Origin: Boswellia sacra
Taxonomy: Eukaryota > Streptophyta > Magnoliopsida > Sapindales > Burseraceae
Length of the DNA stretch: 64,000 nt
NCBI GenBank assembly: GCA_013180625.2
Contig: SNVD02009979.1
Span: 353,054 to 417,053, forward strand
Direction of reading: 5' to 3'
Below, one piece after another: positions 1 through 9,885 of this stretch (positions are counted from its first letter, which is position 1; every line of letters begins with the position of its first letter). A program made the position numbers and the translations under genes. The notes under the pieces are model-generated. The model had not been told where the DNA came from and ran no database searches. It was given only the letters and a program-made list of their open reading frames with translations.

Positions 1-171
1 AATTTTAGATATCTATATAATACCCAACCAAACTGGAAACTAGATGTTTTGGTTTCAAAATACTCATCCTACGATATCCACGATATGATTCCTGACATGA
101 CTAGGATAGAATGCAGCAATAGAGAAAGAGAGAAAAATGAATTGTGATGAAATAAACCAAAGTAAATGTAC

Positions 172-713
172 CTTTTCTTGCAAAAATCTGTCAGCCTCTC
201 CTGGAAAGGCATAGTGCACGAGATCCATATTTTCATCTATTAGCAGAAACCAACATCTATCATCAACTTGAATCTGGGGGCTATTTGATTCATCCAACAG
301 ATCAATGGATTCATCAACTTCCATACATTCTTGATACAAATAAGATTCTTCAACAGGGACAATATGCATAGTACTGCCCACTGAACATGTAGCTTTCCTC
401 CACTTGACAACATAAGTTTGATGCCTAAACCTTATCTTCACACGATGAATTGAATGAAACTCGTATTGCCCATACAACAAAGTTTTCATCGGATTTTTGG
501 CCATTTCTCTAAGAAATATAGTGGACAACATAGGAAGCATCCTTTGACGAACACATGTAGCCTCTTTGATCTTGGTGACAGCCCCTGGATTTGTAAAAGC
601 CCCTCGACTTGTAAAAGCCCCTTTAACCTCTGAAACAATTCCTTGTAAACCTCCCTCCAAGCAAACCTTAATAGCCGCCTCCAACGAATTTCTCCTCACA
701 TCATAGAAACTTT
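172..713 (-). CDS. internal exon of an unrecognised host gene (partial)
   Basis: A 180-codon open exon on the minus strand. It begins after an acceptor ending GGGACAG and closes at a canonical AAG|GTACAT donor, so it is an internal exon; the rest of the gene continues off the left edge. The first residues are FYDVRRNSLEAAIKVCLEGG, and near the end is a Trp/Asp-rich stretch (DDRCWFLLIDENMDLVHYAF). No signal peptide or membrane segment is visible. There is no stop or frameshift, which sets this exon apart from every other host-type gene in the window and suggests a live gene. I do not recognise the family; the mixed polar sequence looks like a soluble protein. Splice limits are inferred from consensus only. 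Confidence 0.6.
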
Positions 714-889
714 CTGTCCCTTCATTTAAGAATCAATATTAACTATATAATTGGAAATGATTTAACACCTGAAAGCAAGCAAAGGAGAGTAATTAGTGAT
801 GACACTAACACACAAATCCTACGTATTTGTCTCTAAAATTATTAAAAATAAGAAATGAAATCAAATCAAATCAAATCATGCACAAACAC
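714..889. other. intron of the edge gene; no other feature
   Basis: AT-rich sequence upstream, on the minus strand, of the edge exon. It reads as intron of that gene. No second exon could be placed in it. Confidence 0.35.
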
Positions 890-1531
890 ACTCTCTATCT
901 CTCTAAAAGTTTTTATCTTTCTCTCTCTGTATTTCTTCTACTTTGCAAAGTTTGTGCCTTTCTAGTTTCTCTTCATTTGGAGAAATTGAGGCTGTTCTTG
1001 AGCTAAAGCAGGCACTTGTACATTGTAAGTAATCATTAAAGTTTTTTTTTTCAATTGGTAAAGATTTTGGGAGTAAATTTTGAGCAGAAACATGGTAACT
1101 TGAAGGGATTTTAGCAGTTGATTTGTTTGTTATTTTGTGGGTTTGGTGGGCTCTTATGAGCTTCTCAAGTGTTGTTTATTGAGCTTGAAAAGAGCTGTTT
1201 AAGATTTTGCTGCTTAAATTTTGGAATAGTTTTATGTTTCTCAAAGGTGGTAATCAGTAATTGAGTGATTTTGTTTGTGTTTCATGAGACTTGGATTTTT
1301 GTTCAGATATTATAATATTGTTGATTTGATTTGTGTGTTTGTTTTGGTTGATATGGGAATGGATGAGTTTATAGATCTATGTGGAAAGACTCTAATTTGA
1401 TAAGTTAAACCAAAGACTCGAATTTGATTTCTTGCATTTCCAATCTCTTTGCAGATTTTTCCTGTCTTCAGCTTTTTGATCTGTGCTATAGCATACTTGA
1501 TATGTGCTTAAAAGCTTTCTAATCAACTGAG
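890..1531 (+). other. candidate spliced 5' leader exons
   Basis: A pyrimidine-rich CTCTCT tract (890-925) leads into an exon-like stretch ending ACATT|GTAAGT at 1024/1025. A second exon-like block, 1455-1531, is bracketed by TCTTTGCAG and CTGAG|GTAAGT. Both are good plant splice sites on the plus strand with no long reading frame between them, which is the layout of an untranslated leader with an intron. The nearest plus-strand coding relic is the ORMDL exon at 3116, so these may be its leader. The expected first ORMDL coding exon was not found in between. Inference only. Confidence 0.3.
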
Positions 1532-3115
1532 GTAAGTAGAATCAGAACAGAAAGATAGAGTTCCTAGTGATCATTAGTACAACAGAGGAGATATTATAGG
1601 CAAGATCCAACTTCATTCAATACTTTTTTGTTATAGATAATAGTAACACCAATTTATGAACTAGAAAATATACAGACATTTAATTTTTTAAAAACTTTTC
1701 TTCTGTATGCAAAATGACAAGATTGTTTAACTTATCATTTGAGCACCACACATTGAAATTATCAGGAGGCTAGATAATAAAGATTAGATTCATTCCATTT
1801 ACAAGATGAATTTTTCCATGCTTTTTTTTTCCAGTTAAAATAAGTCATCGTTGAAGCACATGTTTCTAGCTGGTATTGAATGGGAAGCAGTTTCAATTGG
1901 CCTATCAGATCCTGTAGAGTTACCTTAGATTCTATTTGACATTACTGACTAGAACTCTTCAAAAGTACTCTAAAATTACACGGCTGAGGTTTCTTGGAAT
2001 TATTAGTTGTAAGTTTTTGGTTTCATGTCATACATCTGCTAATTGCAGTATACTTCATTTAATGCATCAAGTGGATGCTTAATGTATATTGTTTTTAGTA
2101 TTAAACTCTAAAAAATGTTGACAGATAGACGAATTCACACATCAAACTATTTAACATAATGACATTCTATCTACCAAGACATACATTCTTTGTCTTCCAT
2201 TTTCAAGTCAAAATTAGTTCAGAAAAAGAGATATGATCGAGTTAGAAAATGTTAAGTACTGTCCAAACCCTTGGATTGGAGATTATTTTGTTAATTATTG
2301 TTAGATGTTGTATATAGCAGTGATATTGTCAAATTGTTTCGAGATGGCTCACGTAAATGTATAGATTTTGATTGTACAAGAGTCTGTGTGTTTTTCATTT
2401 TATGTCTTATTTGTTCAATTTTTGTTTATATTGGTGATTGGGATCTGGGTTGCTTCAGACAATTTAGTGCTCTTTATAATGTTGTAAACTGTGATCATTT
2501 GTGGGTTTGGATTAACAAGTGCTAATCAAACTTTTAACTTTGCTCAAGTGGAAGAATGGTTCGATATCGAATGTTGAGGAACCACAATAAGCTAAATTGT
2601 ATTGGCCTATCTCTTCATTTTAGAAACTTCCTTGAATTATGTGTTTTCCCTTATTCCTTGCAGGTCTAGTAATGGATCCTCCAACATGATATCATCACGA
2701 ATTTTATTCTTTTTAACTGTAAAAATCTTTTTCCACCTTCTTTTATTTGTCATTTTGACTATCTTTCTTATGCTTTTGGCTGAATTCTTTTGCAATGCAA
2801 ATATATCTAGATTGTTAGATATAATGATATCTCATCAAAGCTCTTGCAACCTTTTGTTAACTTAGAATTGGGTTATGTTTGGAGTTTGATTTAATTTAGT
2901 TTATGTTCTTTGTTTGTCAAAGAAATTTCTTTGCCTTTTTGGGAAAGGATGAACCTTATATTTGGGAAAAGATAATTGTTTGTTTGGTAAATATTATTTG
3001 TCCACTGGAAAGCGTTGATGGGAAATCAATTCTTTTAGTGTATCTTATAAATGTCTTGCTGCAGTTTAAGTTACTTATAGATGTATATTTTGGATGTCTT
3101 TGCATGTTAATTCAG
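1532..3115. other. no gene seen; intron-like AT-rich DNA
   Basis: T-rich plus-strand sequence with several acceptor-like sites (for example CCTTGCAG near 2664) but no reading frame resembling a protein. It is compatible with introns of the ORMDL relic. The N-terminal ORMDL coding exon is missing here. Confidence 0.4.
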
Positions 3116-3202
3116 ATCAACTATCACTTCTTTCACGGGAAGAAAGGAACACCATTTGCTGATGACCAGGGCATTTACAATGGCTTGACATGGCAGGAGC
3201 AG
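3116..3202 (+). pseudogene. ORMDL family exon relic (sphingolipid synthesis regulator)
   Basis: Directly after a TTAATTCAG acceptor the plus strand reads HFFHGKKGTPFADDQGIYNG followed by LTWQEQ. This is the most conserved segment of plant ORMDL proteins, the small ER membrane proteins that restrain serine palmitoyltransferase. Plant ORMDLs have Trp where this copy has Gly (HFFHW) and a second Trp where it has Gln (LTWWEQ). After EQ the sequence stops matching and reaches a stop soon after, so the C-terminal half is absent, as is the N-terminal exon. Seventy bases downstream begins a nested pair of CACTA transposons. I read it as a gene remnant truncated by transposon activity, or a piece carried by the outer CACTA. 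Confidence 0.75.
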
Positions 3203-3298
3203 AGTGCTGAAATAATTGTACTTTTTTAAACTAAATTATATGCTCTTACAATTTGTGTTAAATTGGTTACACAATCACTAATAGAAAAACGGCCTGCG

Positions 3299-3593
3299 GC
3301 AACGTGCATTGCACGTTGCAAAAAGGCTTTCGCAAAGTACAGGCGCATGTTGCTGTTCTGCATGTTGCGAAAAGTCCATGACATTCCGCAACGTGCATTG
3401 CACGTTGTCGTAGGTTTTTTTGCTTGTTGCAGTAAAAGATTTGGCAACGTGCATCGCACGTTGCTAAATACCCAACAATTATAAACTTTTAGCAACGTGC
3501 AATGCACGTTGCTGTATATCGTTCATGACAACGCGCAACGCACGTTGCAATATCTGAGGTGACAATTTTTTGGCAACGTGCAATGCAAGTTGC
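3299..3593. repeat. left subterminal palindrome array of the CACTA element
   Basis: About six copies of a palindrome of the form GCAACGTGCA-N-TGCACGTTGC, spaced by roughly 30-45 bases. Variants include CGCGCAACGCACG and one with AAGTTGC. Each copy is nearly self-complementary. This is the CACTA analogue of the subterminal TNPA-binding repeats of maize En/Spm. Confidence 0.85.
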
Positions 3594-4234
3594 CGTATGT
3601 ATAATATATATTTTAAAAATAAATGCATATATATTTTTATAAATTTTGGGATAATTTGTGATGCTTATAATATTTTTATAACTACATACATCATAAAAGA
3701 ATTACATGCAAGTTAACATCAAATTGCATATTTAAATTGAAATGAATATCATTACAATAGTAAAAGTTCAAGTACTTGTGTCTATACAATAAGTAACAAG
3801 CATTGGAATTGAAAATAAATAGCCTACATGAACAATAAGAAAATAACAAGTACTAGATGATTTGAGTGCTTAAAGTACCACAAATGAAACAACCATTAGA
3901 AATCAAAATGTCTTCTCCTCTTTAACACTTTTATCTTCTTGAAGATTTTAGTAAACATCAACAAGGCCTACACAAGAAAATATGCTCAAATTAGTTATTT
4001 TAAACACAATCTTATGCCAAGTTAAATTTATTAAAGAAAAAAAATAGTTGCCATAACAATCTAAAAAAATTTTGGCAGAGTTTCATCTATTTATTGACCT
4101 TTCCCAAAAGTAAATAACATATCAAAAACACTTCTAATACCAAATCATTTTTCTAGAACAACAATATAGGACCTCCAATCCTCGCCAAGCCAAGCTAACT
4201 CAAGACAACATCCAAACAAAAGAAGTACAATTAC
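3594..4234. other. CACTA interior, degenerate
   Basis: AT-rich interior DNA. On the minus strand an acceptor-like TTGTGTAG (about 3967) precedes a short lysine-rich frame that could be the last transposase exon. Nothing firm can be supported. Confidence 0.3.
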
Positions 4235-4356
4235 CTTTGTTTGCATGAACTATCCAAACTTTCCAACAATCCCTTCCTAAAGGCTTGTGATGTACTTTGG
4301 CCTTAGGATCTACACTTGCAATCTTCCCTTCAGCACAATTTCATCTAGATCTACAC
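4235..4356 (-). pseudogene. CACTA transposase exon remnant
   Basis: Bounded by TTTAATTGCAG and ACAAAG|GTAATT on the minus strand. The exon first reads VDLDEIVLKG and, after a one-base shift, SVDPKAKVHHKPLGRDCWKV. That phrase is typical of the C-terminal part of plant En/Spm-type transposon proteins. The shift and the absence of flanking coding sequence make it non-functional. Recognition is from memory of the family pattern, so the exact protein (TNPA-like or TNPD-like) is not assigned. Confidence 0.5.
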
Positions 4357-5494
4357 CTGCAATTAAATCAACATTTAATCATTTAGATTCACAAATAAGT
4401 TTATATAATCAGTAATTTTATATATAACAACTAATTCTTTTCAAATAAAAACAACACATATAACTTGTTTTAATGTTGTTGTTAAGTAGGCAAAAGAGAA
4501 GCCATTTAGTGGCATTACAAAGATTAAAAAGCATACCTTGAACGTAGTAGACAGCATGGTTGATGAGATGGTGAGACTTGAATGTTCAAAATTCCTAATA
4601 TCCAACTTCATATCTTAATTCAATCAATCCTAATTAACTCTATTTTCAAACTTCTTAAACAGAGTAGTTCTTGTTCTCTGATTTTTAATAAATAATTAAC
4701 TTGTCAAAATGGTCGAAAATTTTATATAGACACTTTACACATATATATCTAATACCATATAAAATTTCATAGCATTCTATGTTCACTAAGTACCTCAAAA
4801 TCTTCATGTTTCCATATACAAAAATTCTGTAAATTTGTTTCCAAAACTGACCTCTCCCTTTTCCAAAATACATGATAATTTGTAATGAATTCCTAAAATC
4901 ATAAACCTCTCTAGATTTAAACTAGACATATATACAAACTCGTATCCCAAATTTCATAATTTTTGAAGACCTCTAGATACCTCACATAATTTACCCAAAA
5001 CTGATTTTTCTGCAGAAAACTGAATTTCCAGTAGTGAACAGTAAAATTCGAAAATTCATTTAAAATTGCATACTTAACATTTTTCAGTGAATCCAACTTT
5101 AGACAAATCCTTAAGATGTCTATTTTAATATATGTAAAATTGAGAATCAGATTTAAAGCCAACAAATTGCAGCAATTATTCACAGACTCTTAGTTTTCAT
5201 TTCAACATCTTAAACCTTAAAATTCACCAACATATAATTATATCATTTGCTTCATCTATATACACTTAATTATAAGCACTTGCTAACAAAATGAAATAGT
5301 GCAAGCATCTAGGTGTACTATTATATCAAGTTATATTCTATTAAATTTGTAAAACATAAAACTTATAAAGAGAGTATAAATTAAAAAATAACTAAATACT
5401 TCAATTTACTATACAAATTCATATAATTATGAATGTTTCTTTTCCAATAAAAATAAATTAATACTTTACACACACGTATATCAACCATGCTAAC
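4357..5494. other. CACTA interior, no gene seen
   Basis: AT-rich sequence with no recognisable protein in any frame. It may be intron of the captured GID8 segment or of the transposase gene. Confidence 0.35.
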
Positions 5495-5652
5495 CTTTTT
5501 CATGACTCTTGGCTTGTGAGGATGGCTGTATTAACCTCACTTGCTTTCTCCAGTCTCTGTGATATGTCTAGAAGGTCTCCAACAGGGCAGTTGGATACAT
5601 CTTCAAAAGCCAGTAATGCAATAGTTCTCTCCAACTCTTCTAAAAAGCTTTG
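5495..5652 (-). pseudogene. captured exon of a GID8-like gene (CTLH/CRA protein)
   Basis: On the minus strand an exon starts after TTTTCTGCAG with QSFLEELERTIALLAFED, continues through CPVGDLLDISQRLEKASEVN to AILTSQ, and ends at GAAAAAG|GTTAGC. This matches the CRA-domain part of plant GID8 homologues, subunits of the CTLH/GID E3 ubiquitin ligase. Both splice sites are preserved, but one extra A after ILTSQ puts the remaining codons (SHEK in the parent) out of frame. It lies wholly inside the CACTA element, so it is a genomic capture that includes intron borders, not a processed copy. No other GID8 exon was found in the element. Confidence 0.82.
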
Positions 5653-5922
5653 CTGCAGAAAACTTAAAATTTGGACATTATATTTATGCAAATGGAAGAT
5701 TTTGGTACAACGACTATTTATCTTGATTTTTTATAAATAACTTCTCTATTGGTATCATTTATGGAGGAAAAATATTATTAATTACTTGACAACAATATTG
5801 AATTCATATTATTCCAACATGCTGTTTGGAAAATATGCACTACAAGACAAAGACCTTGACTATTAGCATTGATGTAGATATATGACGTAGAATTGATTCT
5901 AGTGCATGGAGGCCTCAGATTA

Positions 5923-6346
5923 AGCTTTTGGAATAATCCTAGAATATCCTTCTTTTTGCTATAATTATTTTGCCTTTGATGTGATGACGATTTGGGGAAG
6001 TCTTTGCACTCATCAAGGCTAGCTTTGGGGAAGTCTTTTCACCATCTTGCACTCCAGGTCCTTAATTTTATTCAGAAAAAGGTTTTGTAGAGACCTGAAC
6101 TTGCCCTTTATTATGTGGAAGCTAATTTGGTTTTTCTACTATTTCACCAAAAAAAAGTGGCTTTCACATTAGAAAAACCTGTTTTTTGATGTATTAATTA
6201 AGATATTAAAACATTGGGTACATACTAAATAGTTCAATTGATAAAGTCTCAAGAAGTCCTAATTTCAAATCCTGAATCCTGATCACATCAAAGGCAAAAT
6301 AATTATAGCAAAAAGAAGAATATCCTAGGATTATTCCAAAAGCTGT
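5923..6346. repeat. long inverted repeat (MITE-like or foldback)
   Basis: About 60 bases starting AGCTTTTGGAATAATCCTAG at 5925 recur, inverted, at 6286-6346 with only a few mismatches. They enclose about 300 unrelated bases. The arms contain the shared core CAAAGGCAAAATAATTATAG and its complement. The structure resembles a MITE or foldback insertion inside the CACTA element; target duplications could not be settled by eye. Confidence 0.75.
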
Positions 6347-7902
6347 CTAATATTATTGTTGAAGAAGACTGTCAATGCAAAGTGCATGATATGTAATTGT
6401 CATATTGTAATTGTCATTGTGCTGCCTCCCTTGCCTTTTGACCTACTTAAGAGTGAACGTTGTGTAATTGTGATGTGTCACTTGGCACAACTCCATTTGC
6501 CAACAAAAATGTCAGTCGGCAATTCCTGCCTTCTGGGCCAACCCCGCCAACATGGTTTAGCTTTTCGCCAAAAACTTTAATGTCATAGTCTATGGTTGGG
6601 CTTTCTTTTTTCCATAAAAATTATACAAAGAGTGAGCCTTCCCTTTTGATTTTCAAAGATTTTTCGAAAAAAAGTGAAGAGTTGAGATATAAATCTGGAT
6701 CTGGGCGGCCAATTGGCATGTAGAAAATAATAGAAAAACGTTATACCAATTGTCCTATCTGCCTTTCAGTGAACATGAAAGCTGTAATCTGTATACATGC
6801 ATGCTAGCTAGGGTGTCTTTAGGAAATGTTTCAAGAGACTAAACATACATATCAGGGACGAACCTCCACCTCTTATGCTTCTATAGAAGAAGTTCTGCTT
6901 CAAGAGAGGAGAGTAACTCTAAAATATAAAATATTGTTAGAAATAAGGGTGTCTTTACGTTGCTGGTTAACAAAATATAAAGGAGGTAGACCAATTTATA
7001 CTTACAAAGTGATTGAGGGCAGGGCCAACAGAGGTAGCTGTGACAGACAAGAGTAGAGGTGGCTGCGAGCACAAGGGATGATGGAGTGGAGGCGAGCTAC
7101 AAGTGTGACAGAGAAGGTGAAGATGAGGCGAGCTGTGAGCATGAGAGGCTAGCCGCTAGCAGGATAGAGGTGTTTGGCCGCGAGGAAGGGCTAGAAGCGT
7201 GACAGAGGAGGAGTTTGGACGCTGCAACGGTAGAGGAGGGGAGCCACGATTTGGGGTTGAATTAGATTGATTTGGGGCTAAATTGCACACCATTAAAGGG
7301 CAAAACGTCGACGTTTTCGTTTCTCTTTTTAAATAGATTAACTAATTTAATTTTTTTAGTTGTAATTTCTGCTTTTAGATTTTAAATATTAATATATTTA
7401 TTTAACAATAAAATTATATTATTTAATATTTTATTTGTTATAATTTGTTAGCCAAAGATTTTAAATTGTAATAATTTTGCATTTAACAGAAATTTATATT
7501 ATTTCAATATATATTTATCTTAGTATTTTAATTTCTTAATAATTATTTAAATAAATAAGTTAAATCATTGTAGTCTTACATAAATTTTAAAATTAAAATA
7601 ATTTCATTTATTTTTTAAAGTTTTTAATGTAAAAAAATTAAATAAATTATATTATGCAAGAGTACTCTTTTTTATATATTTTTTATTCTTAAGGTTCTTT
7701 TAAAATATTAATTCATTTACTTAACTTTCAAATTTTATAAAAAATAATTTATTTATTTCTTTAAATTTTTTAATTTTTAAGTAAATGGACAATGTTTGTT
7801 TTCCTATTTTAAAATGAACTAGTAAAATTGTATTTTCTTTATTTTGATATTTAGTATTTTCTTTTTAATTATAAAAATAAATTCATAATAAAAAATCATT
7901 TC
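6347..7902. other. CACTA 5' region (minus orientation), no coding gene seen
   Basis: The 7018-7300 stretch is purine- and G-rich against an otherwise very AT-rich background. It is followed by a perfect 16-bp palindrome AAAACGTCGACGTTTT at 7302-7317. In the minus orientation this would be the promoter and leader of the element's transposase genes. The segment 7320-7900 is extremely AT-rich with no signal. Confidence 0.4.
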
Positions 7903-8088
7903 GCAACGTGCAATTTGTGCACGTTGCTATATGCTTAATTTTTCGCAACGTGCAGGAAATGCATGTTGCAATAGAGACTTTTAGCAACGTGCTTATGTTG
8001 CACGTTGCTAAAAATTATTTTTCGCAACGTGCATTCAATGCACGTTGCGAAAAAAGGGCTTTGGCAACGTGCCCTGTGTGCACGTTGC
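7903..8088. repeat. right subterminal palindrome array of the CACTA element
   Basis: Five copies of GCAACGTGC...GCACGTTGC with varied centres (for example CAATTTGTG, CTTATGTT, CATTCAAT, CCCTGTGT). They mirror the left array and lie immediately inside the right terminus. Confidence 0.85.
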
Positions 8089-8149
8089 AAAAGCCCTGTT
8101 CCTATATCCTGTTTTTCTGCTAGTGAATCCTTTTTTTATGCTTTCACTT

Positions 8150-8470
8150 ACAGTTGTTTTCATCATTTTGCAAAGTCAACTAAAAGAGGGCATGTCCAGA
8201 ATACCTATTGAGCAACAAATCGAAGCTGCAGTAGAACGGTTATTTCAAGATGTATTGGGAAGTGATCATCGTGGTTATGCCTACACATATGGCCATGGTC
8301 CTTCTCCAACTACTGTCATAAGTCAATGTTCATCTCAGCCTATTGATGTGGAGAAATTGCATCAAGAATTACATGAAATGTGAGTGGAGATTAAAGAATT
8401 GAAGGACTACAATATGCAGTTGTACAACTTTTTACAGTAGAAATTTCCAGCCATTGAAGAGTAGTTGTCA
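8150..8470 (+). pseudogene. C-terminal exon of a plant En/Spm transposon protein
   Basis: After an acceptor-like TTACAG the frame contains EQQIEAAVERLFQDVLGSDH then a Gly/Tyr segment (YAYTYGHGPSPTT) and a Leu/Lys coiled-coil tail ending in stops. This arrangement resembles the C-termini of plant CACTA-associated transposase proteins, where a conserved VxGxDHxGR-Gly segment precedes a coiled coil. A TGA interrupts the coil. Family assignment is by pattern memory. Confidence 0.5.
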
Positions 8471-9303
8471 CCATCTATACGACATCAGGTATTCACTTAA
8501 CTTTCATTTACTCTATATGTGGTTATTGAAATAGTTGCTATCTAATTCATCAAGCTAGTGAGAGATTGATTTGATTGATGATTTTAATTGTAAATTGCAT
8601 TGAGAATATGTAGTTGGTGAACTCGACTTTGGCAATATAGTTGTATTTGCTAACTATTTATCACAATGCTATATGTAGTACATAGAGTCTAAACCCAAGT
8701 GACAACATGATTACTTTGTTTTTTTTTTCAATAATTATAAGCTGTTGATGATTGAAATTATTTAGGATTATAAATTTTTCTAAATCTTCCAAAATATCTT
8801 AGGCTCTGATTACAGATGCTTCAAGCACACATCGAAATCGTGTTAACATTTACTCTGCAATAACAAATGAGGAGGAGAATGAGGAGAATTATGTATATAT
8901 ATGAAGTTATTTATCATTTCTATGTAAATAAATCAATGTACGGCATATAGCTTTCACTTGAACTTTTTTAATAAACTTATGAATAGTTAAGTACTAATTA
9001 TTGCATTTTATTTGTGCAGGTTTTTCTGACATAAAGACTTGATTGGAATAAGACTCGTAGACTTATTTTAGACTTCTGCACTTATTGGAAACAAACTTAG
9101 TAGAACTCTTTTTTCTTTCATGTTTGCAAATGTATGCGAATATATTTTTATGTTATACTTTTATATGTTATGCCAATATCAATTTATTTGTTATTTGTAT
9201 GCGAATATATTCTTATGGATGTAATGAATTGCTTGAAAACGAAAACAGATTCCAAAAAATTTTAGTTATAAAAATGGATTACCCAAAAAACAAAAAAAAT
9301 AGA

Positions 9304-9590
9304 TTCTGCACTTTTTACAGTGGGCGAGTGAACCGTCGTAAATAAATCCATTCCGTTGTGAGACCACACCACAACCATTTACGGCGGGCTCAGAGACCGC
9401 GGTTAACAAACTTTTACGGTGGTTTACTGGACCGCCGTAAATAAATCGATTCTGTTGTTAGACCACACCACAACTATTTACAGCGGGTGAGCAAACTGCG
9501 GTTAACAAACTTTTACGGCGGGCTAAAACTGCCGTTGGACTGCCGTAAAAGACCTTTTACAGTGGTTTCGGTCCGCCGTAAAAGTTCGGT
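9304..9590. repeat. subterminal TTTACGGCGG repeats of the second CACTA
   Basis: Alternating TTTACGGYGG and CCGCCGTAAA-like motifs, roughly every 30-40 bases, with a ~90-base higher-order unit (CCACACCACAAC...TTTAC) seen twice. The same motif family appears at 58345-58705. Confidence 0.75.
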
Positions 9591-9639
9591 TTTCTTGTAG
9601 TGTCTAGAGATCTCTTCCTTTTATATATAGGTTATACGA

Positions 9640-9885
9640 ACTAAGTTTTAGAAGAAACCTGTAACAATTTCGAAAAAATAAAATTTGAAAATTTTTCCTT
9701 AGAAACTCATCATTGCATGTGATTAGATTGCGCCCCAAATTGATAGTCATCGAATGTACAATTTAATGATACATGATTTTGTCTTGTCTTTTTGTTACTT
9801 TCAAATAACATAAATTTCACCAATGGGCCAGTGAGCCATAGTGGAGTGACAAGTAAGTGGCTATGTAAGACTTGTTAAACTATAT
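9640..9885 (+). repeat. dispersed repeat X, copy 1
   Basis: This stretch (ending CTTGTTAAACTATATT) is clearly similar to 31095-31325 in the same orientation, sharing TTTAGAAGAAACCT, CACCAATGGGCC and GTGAGCCAT. It is part of the duplicated flanks of the P450 pseudogene. Confidence 0.7.

Larger units (their letters stand above)
3276..8125 (-). mobile_element. CACTA (En/Spm) transposon, non-autonomous, with captured gene exon
   Basis: The element starts CACTAATAGAAAAACGG and ends CTGTTTTTCTGCTAGTG, so the ends are imperfect inverted repeats of the CACTA type. It is flanked by the 3-bp duplication AAT (3273-3275 and 8126-8128), which fixes its limits at 4850 bp. Both ends carry arrays of short palindromes, as expected for the subterminal binding sites of a TNPA-like protein. 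Transposase remnants lie on the minus strand (4235-4356), so the right end is the 5' side. No long transposase frame survives, so mobility would need help in trans. It also holds an exon of a host GID8-like gene and a MITE-like inverted repeat. It sits inside an older CACTA remnant. Confidence 0.92.
8129..9602 (+). mobile_element. right part of a second, older CACTA element
   Basis: The sequence ends CGGTTTTCTTGTAGTG, the complement of a CACTACAAG terminus, preceded by a subterminal array of TTTACGGCGG-type repeats. It contains the end of an En/Spm-type transposon protein (8150-8470). No matching left terminus was found before the nested CACTA, so the left part is deleted or unrecognisable. 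The base triplet after the end is TCT. Confidence 0.75.

Noticed and set aside
2298..2865. Two plus-strand frames of 75-87 codons
   Set aside because: Hydrophobic, T-rich composition with no start context or similarity; more likely intron.
3299..3593. Regularly spaced palindromic repeats that could suggest a CRISPR array
   Set aside because: Plant nuclear context, matching array at the other end, and CACTA termini with an AAT duplication identify them as CACTA subterminal repeats.
6356..7056. Frames of 74-76 codons inside the CACTA element
   Set aside because: No protein-family features; they overlap the inverted repeat or the G-rich leader.
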